From the NCBI GenBank assembly GCA_028821995.1, contig JAPKEQ010000003.1, forward strand, positions 1 to 49,115: DNA of 49,115 bases. The letters are read 5' to 3'. Below the pieces are notes generated by a model. The model was not told where the DNA came from. It ran no database searches and worked only from the letters and a program-made list of their open reading frames with translations. Shown here one piece after another: positions 18,976-27,529 of the stretch. This stretch comes from Alphaproteobacteria bacterium (GTDB lineage Bacteria; Pseudomonadota; Alphaproteobacteria; UBA2136; JAPKEQ01). Within the stretch, counting starts at the first letter, position 1. Every line of letters begins with the position of its first letter. The position numbers and the translations under genes were made by a program.

Positions 18976-19524
18976 ATGACAATTAACTTCCACACCAATG
19001 CCTTTGGCATAGACGTTACGTCTTCCGAAACGCGTGAGGAAGCACTGGCCAAAATTTTACGCCGAAAAATTTTAGTTCTCTATAACGATCAGCTTGGTGG
19101 CGATGCGCCGATCAAGCGTCTGACTGGTTCATCCGCTGAAATTCAAAGTGAGTTTGCCAAAATGCTGGCAGAGGCCGAAGTGACTTTGCAAGACGTTGAA
19201 GATGCCATTGTAGAAAAATTCTCTGAAGTTCTTGCTCATATTGAAGCCAGGGCGTTTATAATTGCAGCCAATTTTGCAAAAGACAACGCCCCAAAGCAGG
19301 GCGCCGCCACAGCCATTTACGGATTCATTCCCATTGGTAAATCGCGCAACACTTACCTTTTGAAGCGAGCGCCGGGGTTTCAAGCACTGGCTGATCGCAT
19401 CAATGCGCAGCACGGGGCACAGGGCGTCAAAGCGGAAATTCGTATCTATGAGCGCTCTATCCCTGACGGCAGAACCAAGCTAGATGAAGAAGTGTGCTTT
19501 GTGATTAGTACATCACCTGCTTAA
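18976..19524 (+). CDS. unknown protein, 182 aa
   Basis: complete ORF with upstream promoter-like GTATACATGATGGTGATACT, CU-rich leader, AAGGA, and terminator. Confidence 0.6.
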   Translation: MTINFHTNAFGIDVTSSETREEALAKILRRKILVLYNDQLGGDAPIKRLTGSSAEIQSEFAKMLAEAEVTLQDVEDAIVEKFSEVLAHIEARAFIIAANFAKDNAPKQGAATAIYGFIPIGKSRNTYLLKRAPGFQALADRINAQHGAQGVKAEIRIYERSIPDGRTKLDEEVCFVISTSPA

Positions 19525-19536
19525 AAAAGCGAAAAA

Positions 19537-19563
19537 GCAAAGCCCCCAGGTTGGGGGCTTTTT
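19537..19563 (+). terminator. Rho-independent terminator
   Basis: caaagcccccaggttgggggctttttg. Confidence 0.8.
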
Positions 19564-19564
19564 G

Positions 19565-19942
19565 TTATGCGGTATATCCAAGCACTCTGGCTCTAAAATC
19601 TGCCGGAATATTTTCTCGCTTTGTGCAAGGTACAAGTACAGTATGAAAATATTTATGAGCTTCTTCTATATGCTCTTCACTGTCTGTATCAAGCAGCGCC
19701 ATAAAAGCTGGCGTAAAATGGCCTTTGGCTGCAAGCTTAAAACTATCTGCTTTGGCTGCTATATCATCTGAACGGCTCAGCTTACAAATCATATCTACGC
19801 CTTCAGGTGCATCTCCTGCTTCCCATAAAAAAATGTCGCCTCCAACGTTGAGCCTGCCGCTTCGGCCTGCAAAAAGTTCAGCCAGCGTAATACCGCCTGT
19901 TTTGGGGGATAGTTTAATTTGGACGCCGTTACGTTGGCTCAT
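19565..19942 (-). CDS. unknown protein translationally coupled to wecC
   Basis: ATG at 19942 overlaps the wecC TGA (ATGA). Confidence 0.65.
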   Translation of the reverse strand: MSQRNGVQIKLSPKTGGITLAELFAGRSGRLNVGGDIFLWEAGDAPEGVDMICKLSRSDDIAAKADSFKLAAKGHFTPAFMALLDTDSEEHIEEAHKYFHTVLVPCTKRENIPADFRARVLGYTA

Positions 19943-21147
19943 GCCCATACCCCGCGTGTATCAACAACAGCTTTACCCTCAAGTTCGCCGAGCGTAATAT
20001 CCAAAAATTCTTTATGGTTGGTGAGCATGGCAACCACGCCTGCTTGTGCCACGGCCTCTTTTGTATCTGCCAGCTCAAAGCCGTCCATGCTATCTACATA
20101 AGGCTCAACAATAAGGATTTTTGCATCTGTTTTTGTTTTAAGGAGCTTTGCGATTTCTACGCTTGGAGATTCTCTTAAATCATCCACATTTGGCTTATAG
20201 GCCATGCCTAGTAGCGCCACAGTATCTGTAGCTGTGTCCTCAATACCTTTTAAAATTTGATCCACAACATAAGCAGGTTTTGCATCATTAATGGTACGTG
20301 CAAGGTGAGTAAGTTTAGCTTTTTCAGGCGAGCCTGAAACAATAAACCATGGATCTACGGCAATGCAATGTCCGCCAACGCCAGGCCCAGGAAAATGCAC
20401 ATTTACGCGCGGATGACGATTAGCAAATTTGATCACTTCCCACACGTTAAGATTCTTCTCATCGCAAATGCTACTTAGCTCATTTGCAAAAGCAATGTTG
20501 ATATCTCTGTATGTATTTTCAGTCAGTTTAACAAGTTCGGCTTGTTCGGCGATGGTTTCAAATACGTCACCTTTTACAAATGTTTTATAAAACGCCTTGG
20601 CTTTAACTGCTGCCTGCGGCGTAAGGCCGCCAACTACACGGTCATTTTCAATAAGTTCAGTCAAAATTTGCCCCGGCAGAACGCGCTCTGGGCAGTAGCA
20701 ATAATGAAGCTTGTTTTTTAGCTCTGGACGCGCACCTTCAATGATATCTGCCACGTTTTTGCGCGTTGCGCCCACAGGGCTTGTAGATTCAAGAATAACA
20801 AGATCGTCCTCTTTTACAAGCGAGCTGATTGCTTTTGCAGCGCTTTCTACGTAACTCATATCAGGCTGCGGCACGCCTGCCTCCTCACCTTTAAATGGTG
20901 TGGGCACAACAATAATATAAACGTCTGCGGCTTGCGGGGTTGTAAATGCTTTAAAGCTGCCAGAAGATACTGCGCTCTCAACCGCTGCATCAAGATCAGG
21001 TTCAATCACATGAGCGCGGCCGCTGTTGATAATATCAACTGTATTTTGATTTACATCACAGCCAAATACTTTATGCCCGTGGCTCCCCAGCACTGCTGCT
21101 GTCGGAAGACCAATATACCCAAGACCGATAACACTTACATTTGCCAA
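19939..21147 (-). CDS. wecC: UDP-N-acetyl-D-mannosamine dehydrogenase-like nucleotide-sugar dehydrogenase
   Basis: VIGLGYIGLPTAAVLGSHGHKVFGCDVN...GHCIAVDPWFIV...LGMAYKPNVDDLRESPS. Confidence 0.92.
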   Translation of the reverse strand: MANVSVIGLGYIGLPTAAVLGSHGHKVFGCDVNQNTVDIINSGRAHVIEPDLDAAVESAVSSGSFKAFTTPQAADVYIIVVPTPFKGEEAGVPQPDMSYVESAAKAISSLVKEDDLVILESTSPVGATRKNVADIIEGARPELKNKLHYCYCPERVLPGQILTELIENDRVVGGLTPQAAVKAKAFYKTFVKGDVFETIAEQAELVKLTENTYRDINIAFANELSSICDEKNLNVWEVIKFANRHPRVNVHFPGPGVGGHCIAVDPWFIVSGSPEKAKLTHLARTINDAKPAYVVDQILKGIEDTATDTVALLGMAYKPNVDDLRESPSVEIAKLLKTKTDAKILIVEPYVDSMDGFELADTKEAVAQAGVVAMLTNHKEFLDITLGELEGKAVVDTRGVWA

Positions 21148-21159
21148 TTTTTTAATCCT

Positions 21160-22746
21160 TTATTGATGAGGGCCACTGTAGCGCAACTGCCTGCGTTTTG
21201 CGAGTGTTGATTTAAGAGACCATAGAGCCAAACCAAGCAGCAAAGATCCAACAAGGTAGATGACATTTTCATGACTTATATCAAATACGCCGAAAGGTAT
21301 AGTATCAATCCATTTTGCCCAGTGAATTAGAAGTTCAGCTCCCCACTGAGATATATACCAAAATGGCGCATCTAGGCCAACAGGCATCAGCACAACAGCA
21401 AGTAGTGCCATAGGTAAAATAATAAGCCCTGTAAGCGGAACCGCAATAAGGTTGGCAAACAGGCCAAGCAGGCTTACGGTTCCAAAATGCCAGGCGACAA
21501 AGGGCATCGTGGCAAAAGTTGCAATAAGGCTCCCCGCAAATATGCCTTTCATATAACCAAAGGGCATGTGCCACCACCCCATGCTCCAGTGATAATGCTC
21601 TTTATATCCCATGCGCGAAAACAGCATCAACGCAAAAGCCGCAACAAAGCTCATTTGGAAAGACGGCCCCACCACGCTATAAGGCCACAGCGCCACCACA
21701 ACCCATACAGCTACGCATAAAAGACGAAGTGGGTTTGCATTATGATCAATAAGAATCGCGATAAGCAGAAGTCCGAGCACCACGCTTGCGCGCACCGTTG
21801 GCAAGCTTGCGCCCGCCATCAGCATATAACTCACACAAAGCATAAGCGCTGGCACAGCTGCCCATTTTTGCGTGTTTATACGATCAATAATTTTAGGATT
21901 GCAGCCAATTATGCGCCTAAGCCCAAAGTAAGCCAGCCCCGTAACCAGTGCAAGGTGAAGCCCTGATATGGCAAGTAAATGAGACAGCCCCGCTTTTCTA
22001 AATTCACTCTTGGTTTCATAAGATACGCCATCTCTATGTCCTGTCATTAGCGCGGTAAGTAAAGCGCCGCCTTCGCCTGATGTACGCGCAATCACAAGGT
22101 TGTAATACCCCTGTCTAATTTTCCAGTAAGTGCGCTTTATCATGCTAATGTCTCGTGCAGGTGCACTTTCTAAAAGTGCTGAAGATGCGATAAGTCCTTG
22201 CCCATAGCCCCTTACAGATGGCCCATAAAAACGTGCATAGGATATGGCGTCAAAGGTCTCGCCTTCTTCCATAGGTTCTGGCGCAAAAGCTTTTCCTTGT
22301 ACGCTTGCGCCCTCTCCTACTTTTAAGTCTGATATTTGAGATGCTGCAACACTTAAGCGGGCTGAAGGTACATCAATGGCGCCTTCATGCGTAAATAGAC
22401 GGGGTTTTTCTAGCCATACATTATAACGACCATTAGATCTTTCAGAAATGCTTTTTACAATCCCATGCGCCCATAAAGACCTGTAACTGATGCTTTCTGG
22501 TGGCATATCTTTAAAGCTTAGGTGAAATAACGTACTGGTGAGCGCAAATGTAAAGGCTACAGCGTAAAGTGCCTCTTGCCTCCAAAAGTGCGTTAATAAC
22601 CCCAAGGATATAAGCAGTGCGCCAAGCGGAAGCCTGTATGTAACGACCCCTTCAATCTGCATTGCAGCAGATGCACCCATAAGCAGAAGCACCGCACAGA
22701 TAAGCGGCGTTTTTGTGACTTGTAGAATTTTAAATATGCTCAGCAT
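21160..22746 (-). CDS. comEC: ComEC/Rec2-family competence channel protein
   Basis: GEGGALLTALMTGHRDGVSYETKSEFRKAGLSHLLAISGLHLALVTGLAY; no metallo-beta-lactamase domain in the ORF. Confidence 0.88.
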   Translation of the reverse strand: MLSIFKILQVTKTPLICAVLLLMGASAAMQIEGVVTYRLPLGALLISLGLLTHFWRQEALYAVAFTFALTSTLFHLSFKDMPPESISYRSLWAHGIVKSISERSNGRYNVWLEKPRLFTHEGAIDVPSARLSVAASQISDLKVGEGASVQGKAFAPEPMEEGETFDAISYARFYGPSVRGYGQGLIASSALLESAPARDISMIKRTYWKIRQGYYNLVIARTSGEGGALLTALMTGHRDGVSYETKSEFRKAGLSHLLAISGLHLALVTGLAYFGLRRIIGCNPKIIDRINTQKWAAVPALMLCVSYMLMAGASLPTVRASVVLGLLLIAILIDHNANPLRLLCVAVWVVVALWPYSVVGPSFQMSFVAAFALMLFSRMGYKEHYHWSMGWWHMPFGYMKGIFAGSLIATFATMPFVAWHFGTVSLLGLFANLIAVPLTGLIILPMALLAVVLMPVGLDAPFWYISQWGAELLIHWAKWIDTIPFGVFDISHENVIYLVGSLLLGLALWSLKSTLAKRRQLRYSGPHQ

Positions 22747-22782
22747 TACAGATCAAAATACATGATTTTAATCTGTAATGCT
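22742..22782. promoter_or_regulatory. near-perfect inverted repeat over the comEC start in the comEC-gltX intergenic region
   Basis: AGCATTACAGATcAAAATacatgATTTTaATCTGTAATGCT. Confidence 0.75.
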
Positions 22783-22842
22783 TCCATAAATTCATGTATA
22801 AATCCTTTCACATACATAATTTAACATAAGGTGATTCTTCAT

Positions 22843-24270
22843 ATGACAAAACCGGTAAAAACACGTTTTGCACCCTCTCCAACAGGCATGCTGCACATTG
22901 GCGGCGCGCGCACAGCCCTATTTAGTAAGCTTTACGCAAAGCATACAGGCGGAGAATACGTGGTTCGTATTGAAGACACCGACCGCGAACGCAGCACGCA
23001 AGCTGCTGTAGATGCTATTAAAGATGGCCTTAATTGGCTAGACCTTGGGCCAGACAACGGCCAGTATGTCTTCCAAACATCTCTTGTTGAAAAGCATACA
23101 GAAGCAGCGCATCAAATGCTAAAAAACGGCACAGCTTACAAATGCTTTGTAGCGCCAGAAGAGCTGGATGCTATGCGTAAAGAAGCCGAAGAGCGAGGCG
23201 AAATGCCTAAGTACGATGGCCGTCATAGAGATCTAACACCAGAGCAAATTGATGATTTAGAAGCTAAAGGCGTGCCTTTTGCTGTACGTATTAAATTGCC
23301 GCTAGACGGCAGCACCGTGTGGGAAGATGCCGTACAAGGCCGCATTGAAATTGCAAACACTCAGCTTGATGACTTTGTTCTACTCCGTAGCGATGGCACG
23401 CCAACATACAACCTTGCCGTTGTTGTGGATGATGCTGAAATGGACATTACTCATGTCATTCGCGGCGATGACCACATTAACAACACGCCAAAGCAAATTC
23501 ATATTTATGAGGCTCTTGGGCTAGATGTACCTACTTTTGCCCACCTCCCTCTTATCCATGGTAAGGACGGCAAAAAGCTATCTAAGCGCACAGGTTCAGT
23601 TGATGTTATGCACTATAAAGACATGGGTTACCTACCGGCATCTCTTAACAATTACCTTATGCGCCTTGGTTGGGGCATGGGCGACAAGGAAGTGATTTCA
23701 TTTAATGAAGCCGTAGAAGCATTTGAGCTAACAGATGTAAACAAAGGTGCCTCTATCTTTGATTTTGATAAACTTGATTGGCTGAATGGTGAATATATCA
23801 AACAAATGAATAACAATGACTTATTCGCATCTGTTAAACCATTTTTTGAGCTAGATGGTACACCTTTATCTGAAGCTGCGGCAGACCGCATCAGCAAACT
23901 TATGGATGCCCTAAAGCCTCGCGCCCGCCGCCTGACGGACTTTGTAGACGTGGCGCAGTTTTGCCTATTTGACGGCAGACCCGGCCTTGCAGATGCGAAA
24001 GCAGAGGAAGTGCTTAGCGCAGGTATGGAACATGTAAACGGCCTTGCAGATGCACTTGATATGCAAGATGATTGGTCAGAAGCCTCTCTTGATGGCGTGG
24101 TTAAAACATACATTAAAGAATCTGGCGCAAAATTCCCAGCTGTGGGTATGCCCGTACGTGTCGCCCTTACAGGCACAACGCAAGCACCAAGTGTTGGCGC
24201 AATTCTTAGTGCCCTCGGTAAAGAGGAAAGCCTTAAACGCCTTGGCCACAACATAGAAATGGAGCGCTAA
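22843..24270 (+). CDS. gltX: glutamate--tRNA ligase
   Basis: RFAPSPTGMLHIGGARTALF...HLPLIHGKDGKKLSKRTGSVDV. Confidence 0.97.
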   Translation: MTKPVKTRFAPSPTGMLHIGGARTALFSKLYAKHTGGEYVVRIEDTDRERSTQAAVDAIKDGLNWLDLGPDNGQYVFQTSLVEKHTEAAHQMLKNGTAYKCFVAPEELDAMRKEAEERGEMPKYDGRHRDLTPEQIDDLEAKGVPFAVRIKLPLDGSTVWEDAVQGRIEIANTQLDDFVLLRSDGTPTYNLAVVVDDAEMDITHVIRGDDHINNTPKQIHIYEALGLDVPTFAHLPLIHGKDGKKLSKRTGSVDVMHYKDMGYLPASLNNYLMRLGWGMGDKEVISFNEAVEAFELTDVNKGASIFDFDKLDWLNGEYIKQMNNNDLFASVKPFFELDGTPLSEAAADRISKLMDALKPRARRLTDFVDVAQFCLFDGRPGLADAKAEEVLSAGMEHVNGLADALDMQDDWSEASLDGVVKTYIKESGAKFPAVGMPVRVALTGTTQAPSVGAILSALGKEESLKRLGHNIEMER

Positions 24271-24272
24271 GA

Positions 24273-24698
24273 ATGAAGGTACTTTTTACTGCCGCTCTCA
24301 CCTTACTTGCCATAGATGCTCAGGCCTCAAAAGCGCCAGATCAACCGAGCTGTGATATTACAGGTAAAGTACTTAAAATAGAAAAACGTAACGAGCCTGG
24401 TAGAGGTCTTTCTGAAGGGCTTACAAATAAATATCTAGATGTGACTGTACGTGTTAAACAAACTGCACACGCTGAAAAAGATGAATGCGGCAACATGGTA
24501 GGCGCTGAGCATATATACCAAATGCATGGCGGTATGATGAACGCCCTTAAAGCCCCTAAAGCAGAAACCTGCATTAAAGCTAAAACCAATATATCTGGTG
24601 ATGGTAACTTTATGTTTGGCAACTGGCTGAGCGAGATTGAAAAACAACCTTTGGAAACCTGTTTCCAGCTCACTCATCCAGCAGTACAAAATCAATAG
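24273..24698 (+). CDS. secreted protein of unknown function
   Basis: signal-like N-terminus MKVLFTAALTLLAIDAQA, cysteine-containing; starts 2 nt after gltX stop. Confidence 0.65.
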   Translation: MKVLFTAALTLLAIDAQASKAPDQPSCDITGKVLKIEKRNEPGRGLSEGLTNKYLDVTVRVKQTAHAEKDECGNMVGAEHIYQMHGGMMNALKAPKAETCIKAKTNISGDGNFMFGNWLSEIEKQPLETCFQLTHPAVQNQ

Positions 24699-24710
24699 CC
24701 CCTATACAAG

Positions 24711-24882
24711 CGCGAGGTGATTAACCGAGCCAAAACTTTAAGAAGTTTTGCGCGGCAAAAAGGTCCCTTTTGGAATTACTGGTAAGACCAAAAGCCTAAA
24801 AGGCTTTTTTGCCAAGATATAGCTTGTGGAGAATCATATTTTAGAAATTTAATATTTCTTAAATATGAAACTGAGAGCAAGC
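24711..24882 (+). ncRNA. candidate structured RNA, copy 2 of a two-copy family
   Basis: hairpins 24731-24750, 24754-24813, 24822-24882 matching copy 1. Confidence 0.7.
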
Positions 24883-24895
24883 ACACCCAAAAAAG

Positions 24896-24922
24896 CAAAA
24901 GGCCCCCGTTTGGGGGCCTTAG
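24896..24922 (-). terminator. Rho-independent terminator of the 24935-25702 gene
   Basis: minus strand AAGGCCCCCAAACGGGGGCCTTTTGCTTTTTT. Confidence 0.8.
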
Positions 24923-24934
24923 CTATTCTCGTAT

Positions 24935-25702
24935 TTACTGAACGGTGATGCGTCCGGGCTTGTCGCAAGTCGCGCCGCCTTCCAGCTGGATATACTCCAG
25001 CAGGGCCCAGCTTGCTTCCTTGGTCCACAGAACGTAATCTTTGTTCGCGTCCATCACCAGCGTGGGAACATTGTTGACCTCCACCACGACGTTGTTAGTG
25101 CCATAGTCTTCTGACGTAGTCAGCACAACACTGTAGCCATGTGGAATCACAAGGTTAGAGTTCGACACCCAGACCTTATCGGAACGGATGGCCAGATGCT
25201 CCAGCAGAGCATAAAGCGAAGCCCGCATCTGGGCTTCATCGCCACCAGACCAGCGCATGTTGCTTGTCAGGCCGCAATCATAATGCAGCAGAGACAACAG
25301 CGGGAAACGGCCAGAGCTGTCCATTTCAGTGATCCGTGCCTGAACTTTCTCCCGTGCCAAATCAACCCAGCTGCTGTTGATTCCCTTGACCTGTGCCAGC
25401 TCAAACGCCAGCAGGTAGTAAAACCACAGCGTCCGGCTATTGTCGGCTACGGCCTCCTCCAGCAGAGCAACAGGGTTATCAGCCTCCAAATGCACAGCCT
25501 GTTCAACGAGCTTCATGTGCTCATCACCATAGTTATTTTTTGCTGAACGTGACAGCTTTGCACAAATGTGTGCACGCATCTCCATGCGCGGTGCAGTGCT
25601 CCAAACAGAAACCATCCAATGTGCCACAATGGCATGAGCCAGAAGCTCATCAGCAACGTAACCACTGGGAAAGTCTGAGATTTTGATGTTTTTGATAGTC
25701 AT
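24935..25702 (-). CDS. unknown protein, 255 aa
   Basis: internal ATG at 25702 with GGAGGCAAT SD; visibly higher GC than neighbours; terminator. Confidence 0.65.
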   Translation of the reverse strand: MTIKNIKISDFPSGYVADELLAHAIVAHWMVSVWSTAPRMEMRAHICAKLSRSAKNNYGDEHMKLVEQAVHLEADNPVALLEEAVADNSRTLWFYYLLAFELAQVKGINSSWVDLAREKVQARITEMDSSGRFPLLSLLHYDCGLTSNMRWSGGDEAQMRASLYALLEHLAIRSDKVWVSNSNLVIPHGYSVVLTTSEDYGTNNVVVEVNNVPTLVMDANKDYVLWTKEASWALLEYIQLEGGATCDKPGRITVQ

Positions 25703-26065
25703 AATATTGCCTCCATTGGCAATGTGCGCTGAACCATTACAGCGTCTCAGCATACGAAATGCTATCTCATGCAGAAAGAGCCTGCATGGCTTAAAAAGGA
25801 ATATGACCACATGAGGCCTGCCTTTATAGCAACCCGCCATGGGTAGATAGGGATTCAGGATAGAATCCTATGCTTAAAGTATATTATGGTGATGCCCTCA
25901 CCCGTTTTCAAGGGTGCAAAAAAGCCCCCGTTCTGGAGCATTGGGGACAGTATCTTGCAAAAGCGCACTCGCCACAGCGTACACATGTAAGTTGCTGCCG
26001 TTAATTTCTCTTGTAATATAAATGGTATCACCATTGCTAAGGGTAGGCGTTTCAGGGGCATGCAA

Positions 26066-26090
26066 AAGGCCCCCAAACGGGGGCCTTCGC
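26066..26090 (-). terminator. Rho-independent terminator downstream of the 26113 ORF
   Basis: minus strand GAAGGCCCCCGTTTGGGGGCCTTTTG. Confidence 0.7.
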
Positions 26091-26109
26091 TATTTCGGTT
26101 ATTATTCAG

Positions 26110-26156
26110 CCATCAGGAAAAAAATACCCATAGAATACCCTCCATAAGCGCAGAAT
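26110..26156. repeat. imperfect direct repeat, unit 2 of 2 (minus-strand order)
   Basis: minus strand GCGCTTATGGAGGgtATTCTaTGgGTAtTTTTTTCCTGATGG, matches 26208-26254. Confidence 0.7.
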
Positions 26157-26229
26157 AGAACACTGACAAGACTAAGTACGCTCCAGACAACAAAAGGATA
26201 GTGGAAACCATCAGAAAAAAAGTACGCAC
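26113..26229 (-). CDS. ~38-aa hydrophobic single-TM peptide (VRTFFLMVSTILLLSGAYLVLSVFYSALMEGILWVFFS)
   Basis: GTG start behind TTATGGAGG SD; terminator downstream. Confidence 0.45.
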   Translation of the reverse strand: MRTFFLMVSTILLLSGAYLVLSVFYSALMEGILWVFFS

Positions 26230-26254
26230 AGAAAACCTCCATAAGCGCAAAAAA
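26208..26254. repeat. imperfect direct repeat, unit 1 of 2
   Basis: minus strand GCGCTTATGGAGGTTTTCTGTGCGTACTTTTTTTCTGATGG. Confidence 0.7.
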
Positions 26255-26315
26255 AGGAATACAGATGATTCTGTACTAAAGTTATGGGGGCGCATTGCTG
26301 TTATTTCAAGGGCAC

Positions 26316-26340
26316 AAAAAACCGCCCGAAGGCGGTTTTT
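26316..26340 (-). terminator. Rho-independent terminator
   Basis: minus strand AAAAACCGCCTTCGGGCGGTTTTTT. Confidence 0.85.
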
Positions 26341-26465
26341 ATAGAGCAGTATAAATTCGCTCTACGGTTACGAAAATGGGTTTGTGGGAAGCGTGTAGGC
26401 CGTCATGTATTTAACATACATAAGGCCGAGCACTGCACCACGGGCACATTTGCAGTCGCGTAGAG
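26341..26465 (-). ncRNA. candidate rod-shaped structured RNA between ppi stop and terminator (6S-like architecture, identity unverified)
   Basis: closing stem CTCTACG (26459-26465) / CGTAGAG (26360-26366), internal paired segments and apical AUGUAU/AUACAU hairpin, followed by terminator. Confidence 0.4.
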
Positions 26466-26471
26466 TAGAAC

Positions 26472-27035
26472 TTAAGAGGCTTTCTCTTCTTTCACGTCAG
26501 CTGCAACTTGCATCTTAATGATTGTATCTGGCTCATCAACAGATCCGTTTGCACGGCTATCGCCTTTTTTGATGCCGTCTACGTGTTCCATGCCATCCGT
26601 CACTTGGCCCCATACAGTGTACTGGCCGTCTAGGTGTGGTGCTGCTTCTAGGCAGATGAAGAACTGGCTGTCAGCGCTGTTAGGGTCCATAGCGCGTGCC
26701 ATAGAGAGCGTGCCGCGCAAATGTGGTTTGTCGTTAAACTCAGCATCTAGGTTTGTGCCGCTTCCGCCAGTACCGTTACCGTCTGGGTCACCTGTTTGAG
26801 CCATAAAGCCTTCAATTACACGGTGGAACTTAAGCCCATCGTAAAAGCCTTCGCTTGTAAGTTCTTTAATACGCGCAACGTGTGTTGGCGCTACTTCTGG
26901 GAAAAGTTCGATTGTTACGCGACCATCTTTAAGGTCTAGGTATAGAGTGTTTTCCAAATCTTTTGCCTCCGCTGTTTGGAATGCTGCCGCTGCAAACAGA
27001 GCAACCGCTAGCATGAGTTTCTTTAAATGTGTCAT
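26472..27035 (-). CDS. peptidyl-prolyl cis-trans isomerase (cyclophilin), exported
   Basis: signal peptide; VTIELFPEVAPTHVARIKELTSEGFYDGLKFHRVIEGFMAQTGDPDGNGTGGSG. Confidence 0.95.
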   Translation of the reverse strand: MTHLKKLMLAVALFAAAAFQTAEAKDLENTLYLDLKDGRVTIELFPEVAPTHVARIKELTSEGFYDGLKFHRVIEGFMAQTGDPDGNGTGGSGTNLDAEFNDKPHLRGTLSMARAMDPNSADSQFFICLEAAPHLDGQYTVWGQVTDGMEHVDGIKKGDSRANGSVDEPDTIIKMQVAADVKEEKAS

Positions 27036-27217
27036 GGGTATATCACCTTTGTTCTTGTTATGCAAACATGCATACATTCTTAAAAAGGATGCAAATTGCA
27101 GAAAGAATCCTACAAAAAAATGCTAGGACTTGCAAAGTAAAACAGCGGCTCTTATATATATCCTTACGTAAGTATCTCTTGCGTTCCGTTTTTTGACTCT
27201 TTTCTAGGGAGGACTAC

Positions 27218-27454
27218 ATGTCCGCACAACGTTCGTCGAATCATATCAAAATGAACCCTGCAACTGGAATGGCTTGTGAATACGGCAAACAAAAAACACG
27301 CTACAATGCCCATGCGACCACACGGCGTGATGAGGAACGCAGACTTCGCCGGACAACCAAAGGAAAAACCCTGCGCAGCCTGCGCGCCCCGAAACACGCA
27401 GCAGCCTCTTTTCGCCGCATGCTGCACCAAAAAAGTGGAGCAAGCATCGCATGA
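27218..27454 (+). CDS. small basic protein, MSAQ family member 1
   Basis: MSAQRSSNHIKMNPATGMACEYG...; paralogue of the 27530 ORF; AGGGAGG SD. Confidence 0.65.
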   Translation: MSAQRSSNHIKMNPATGMACEYGKQKTRYNAHATTRRDEERRLRRTTKGKTLRSLRAPKHAAASFRRMLHQKSGASIA

Positions 27455-27529
27455 AACATTTCACTCTTCGCGGCCGCATGACCTTCCGATTACGTGCAAT
27501 AACGCACGGTCAGAAGAAGGAAATACGAC

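Noticed and set aside
5651-24890. Interpretation of the two-copy element as a MITE or REP-type repeat
   Set aside because: The copies differ in primary stem sequence but keep pairing and hairpin length; recent mobile repeats would be near identical. No terminal inverted repeats or target duplication seen.
25855-26076. 73-aa minus ORF
   Set aside because: Spans an apparent terminator (26066-26090) and other hairpins; no SD and no similarity pattern.
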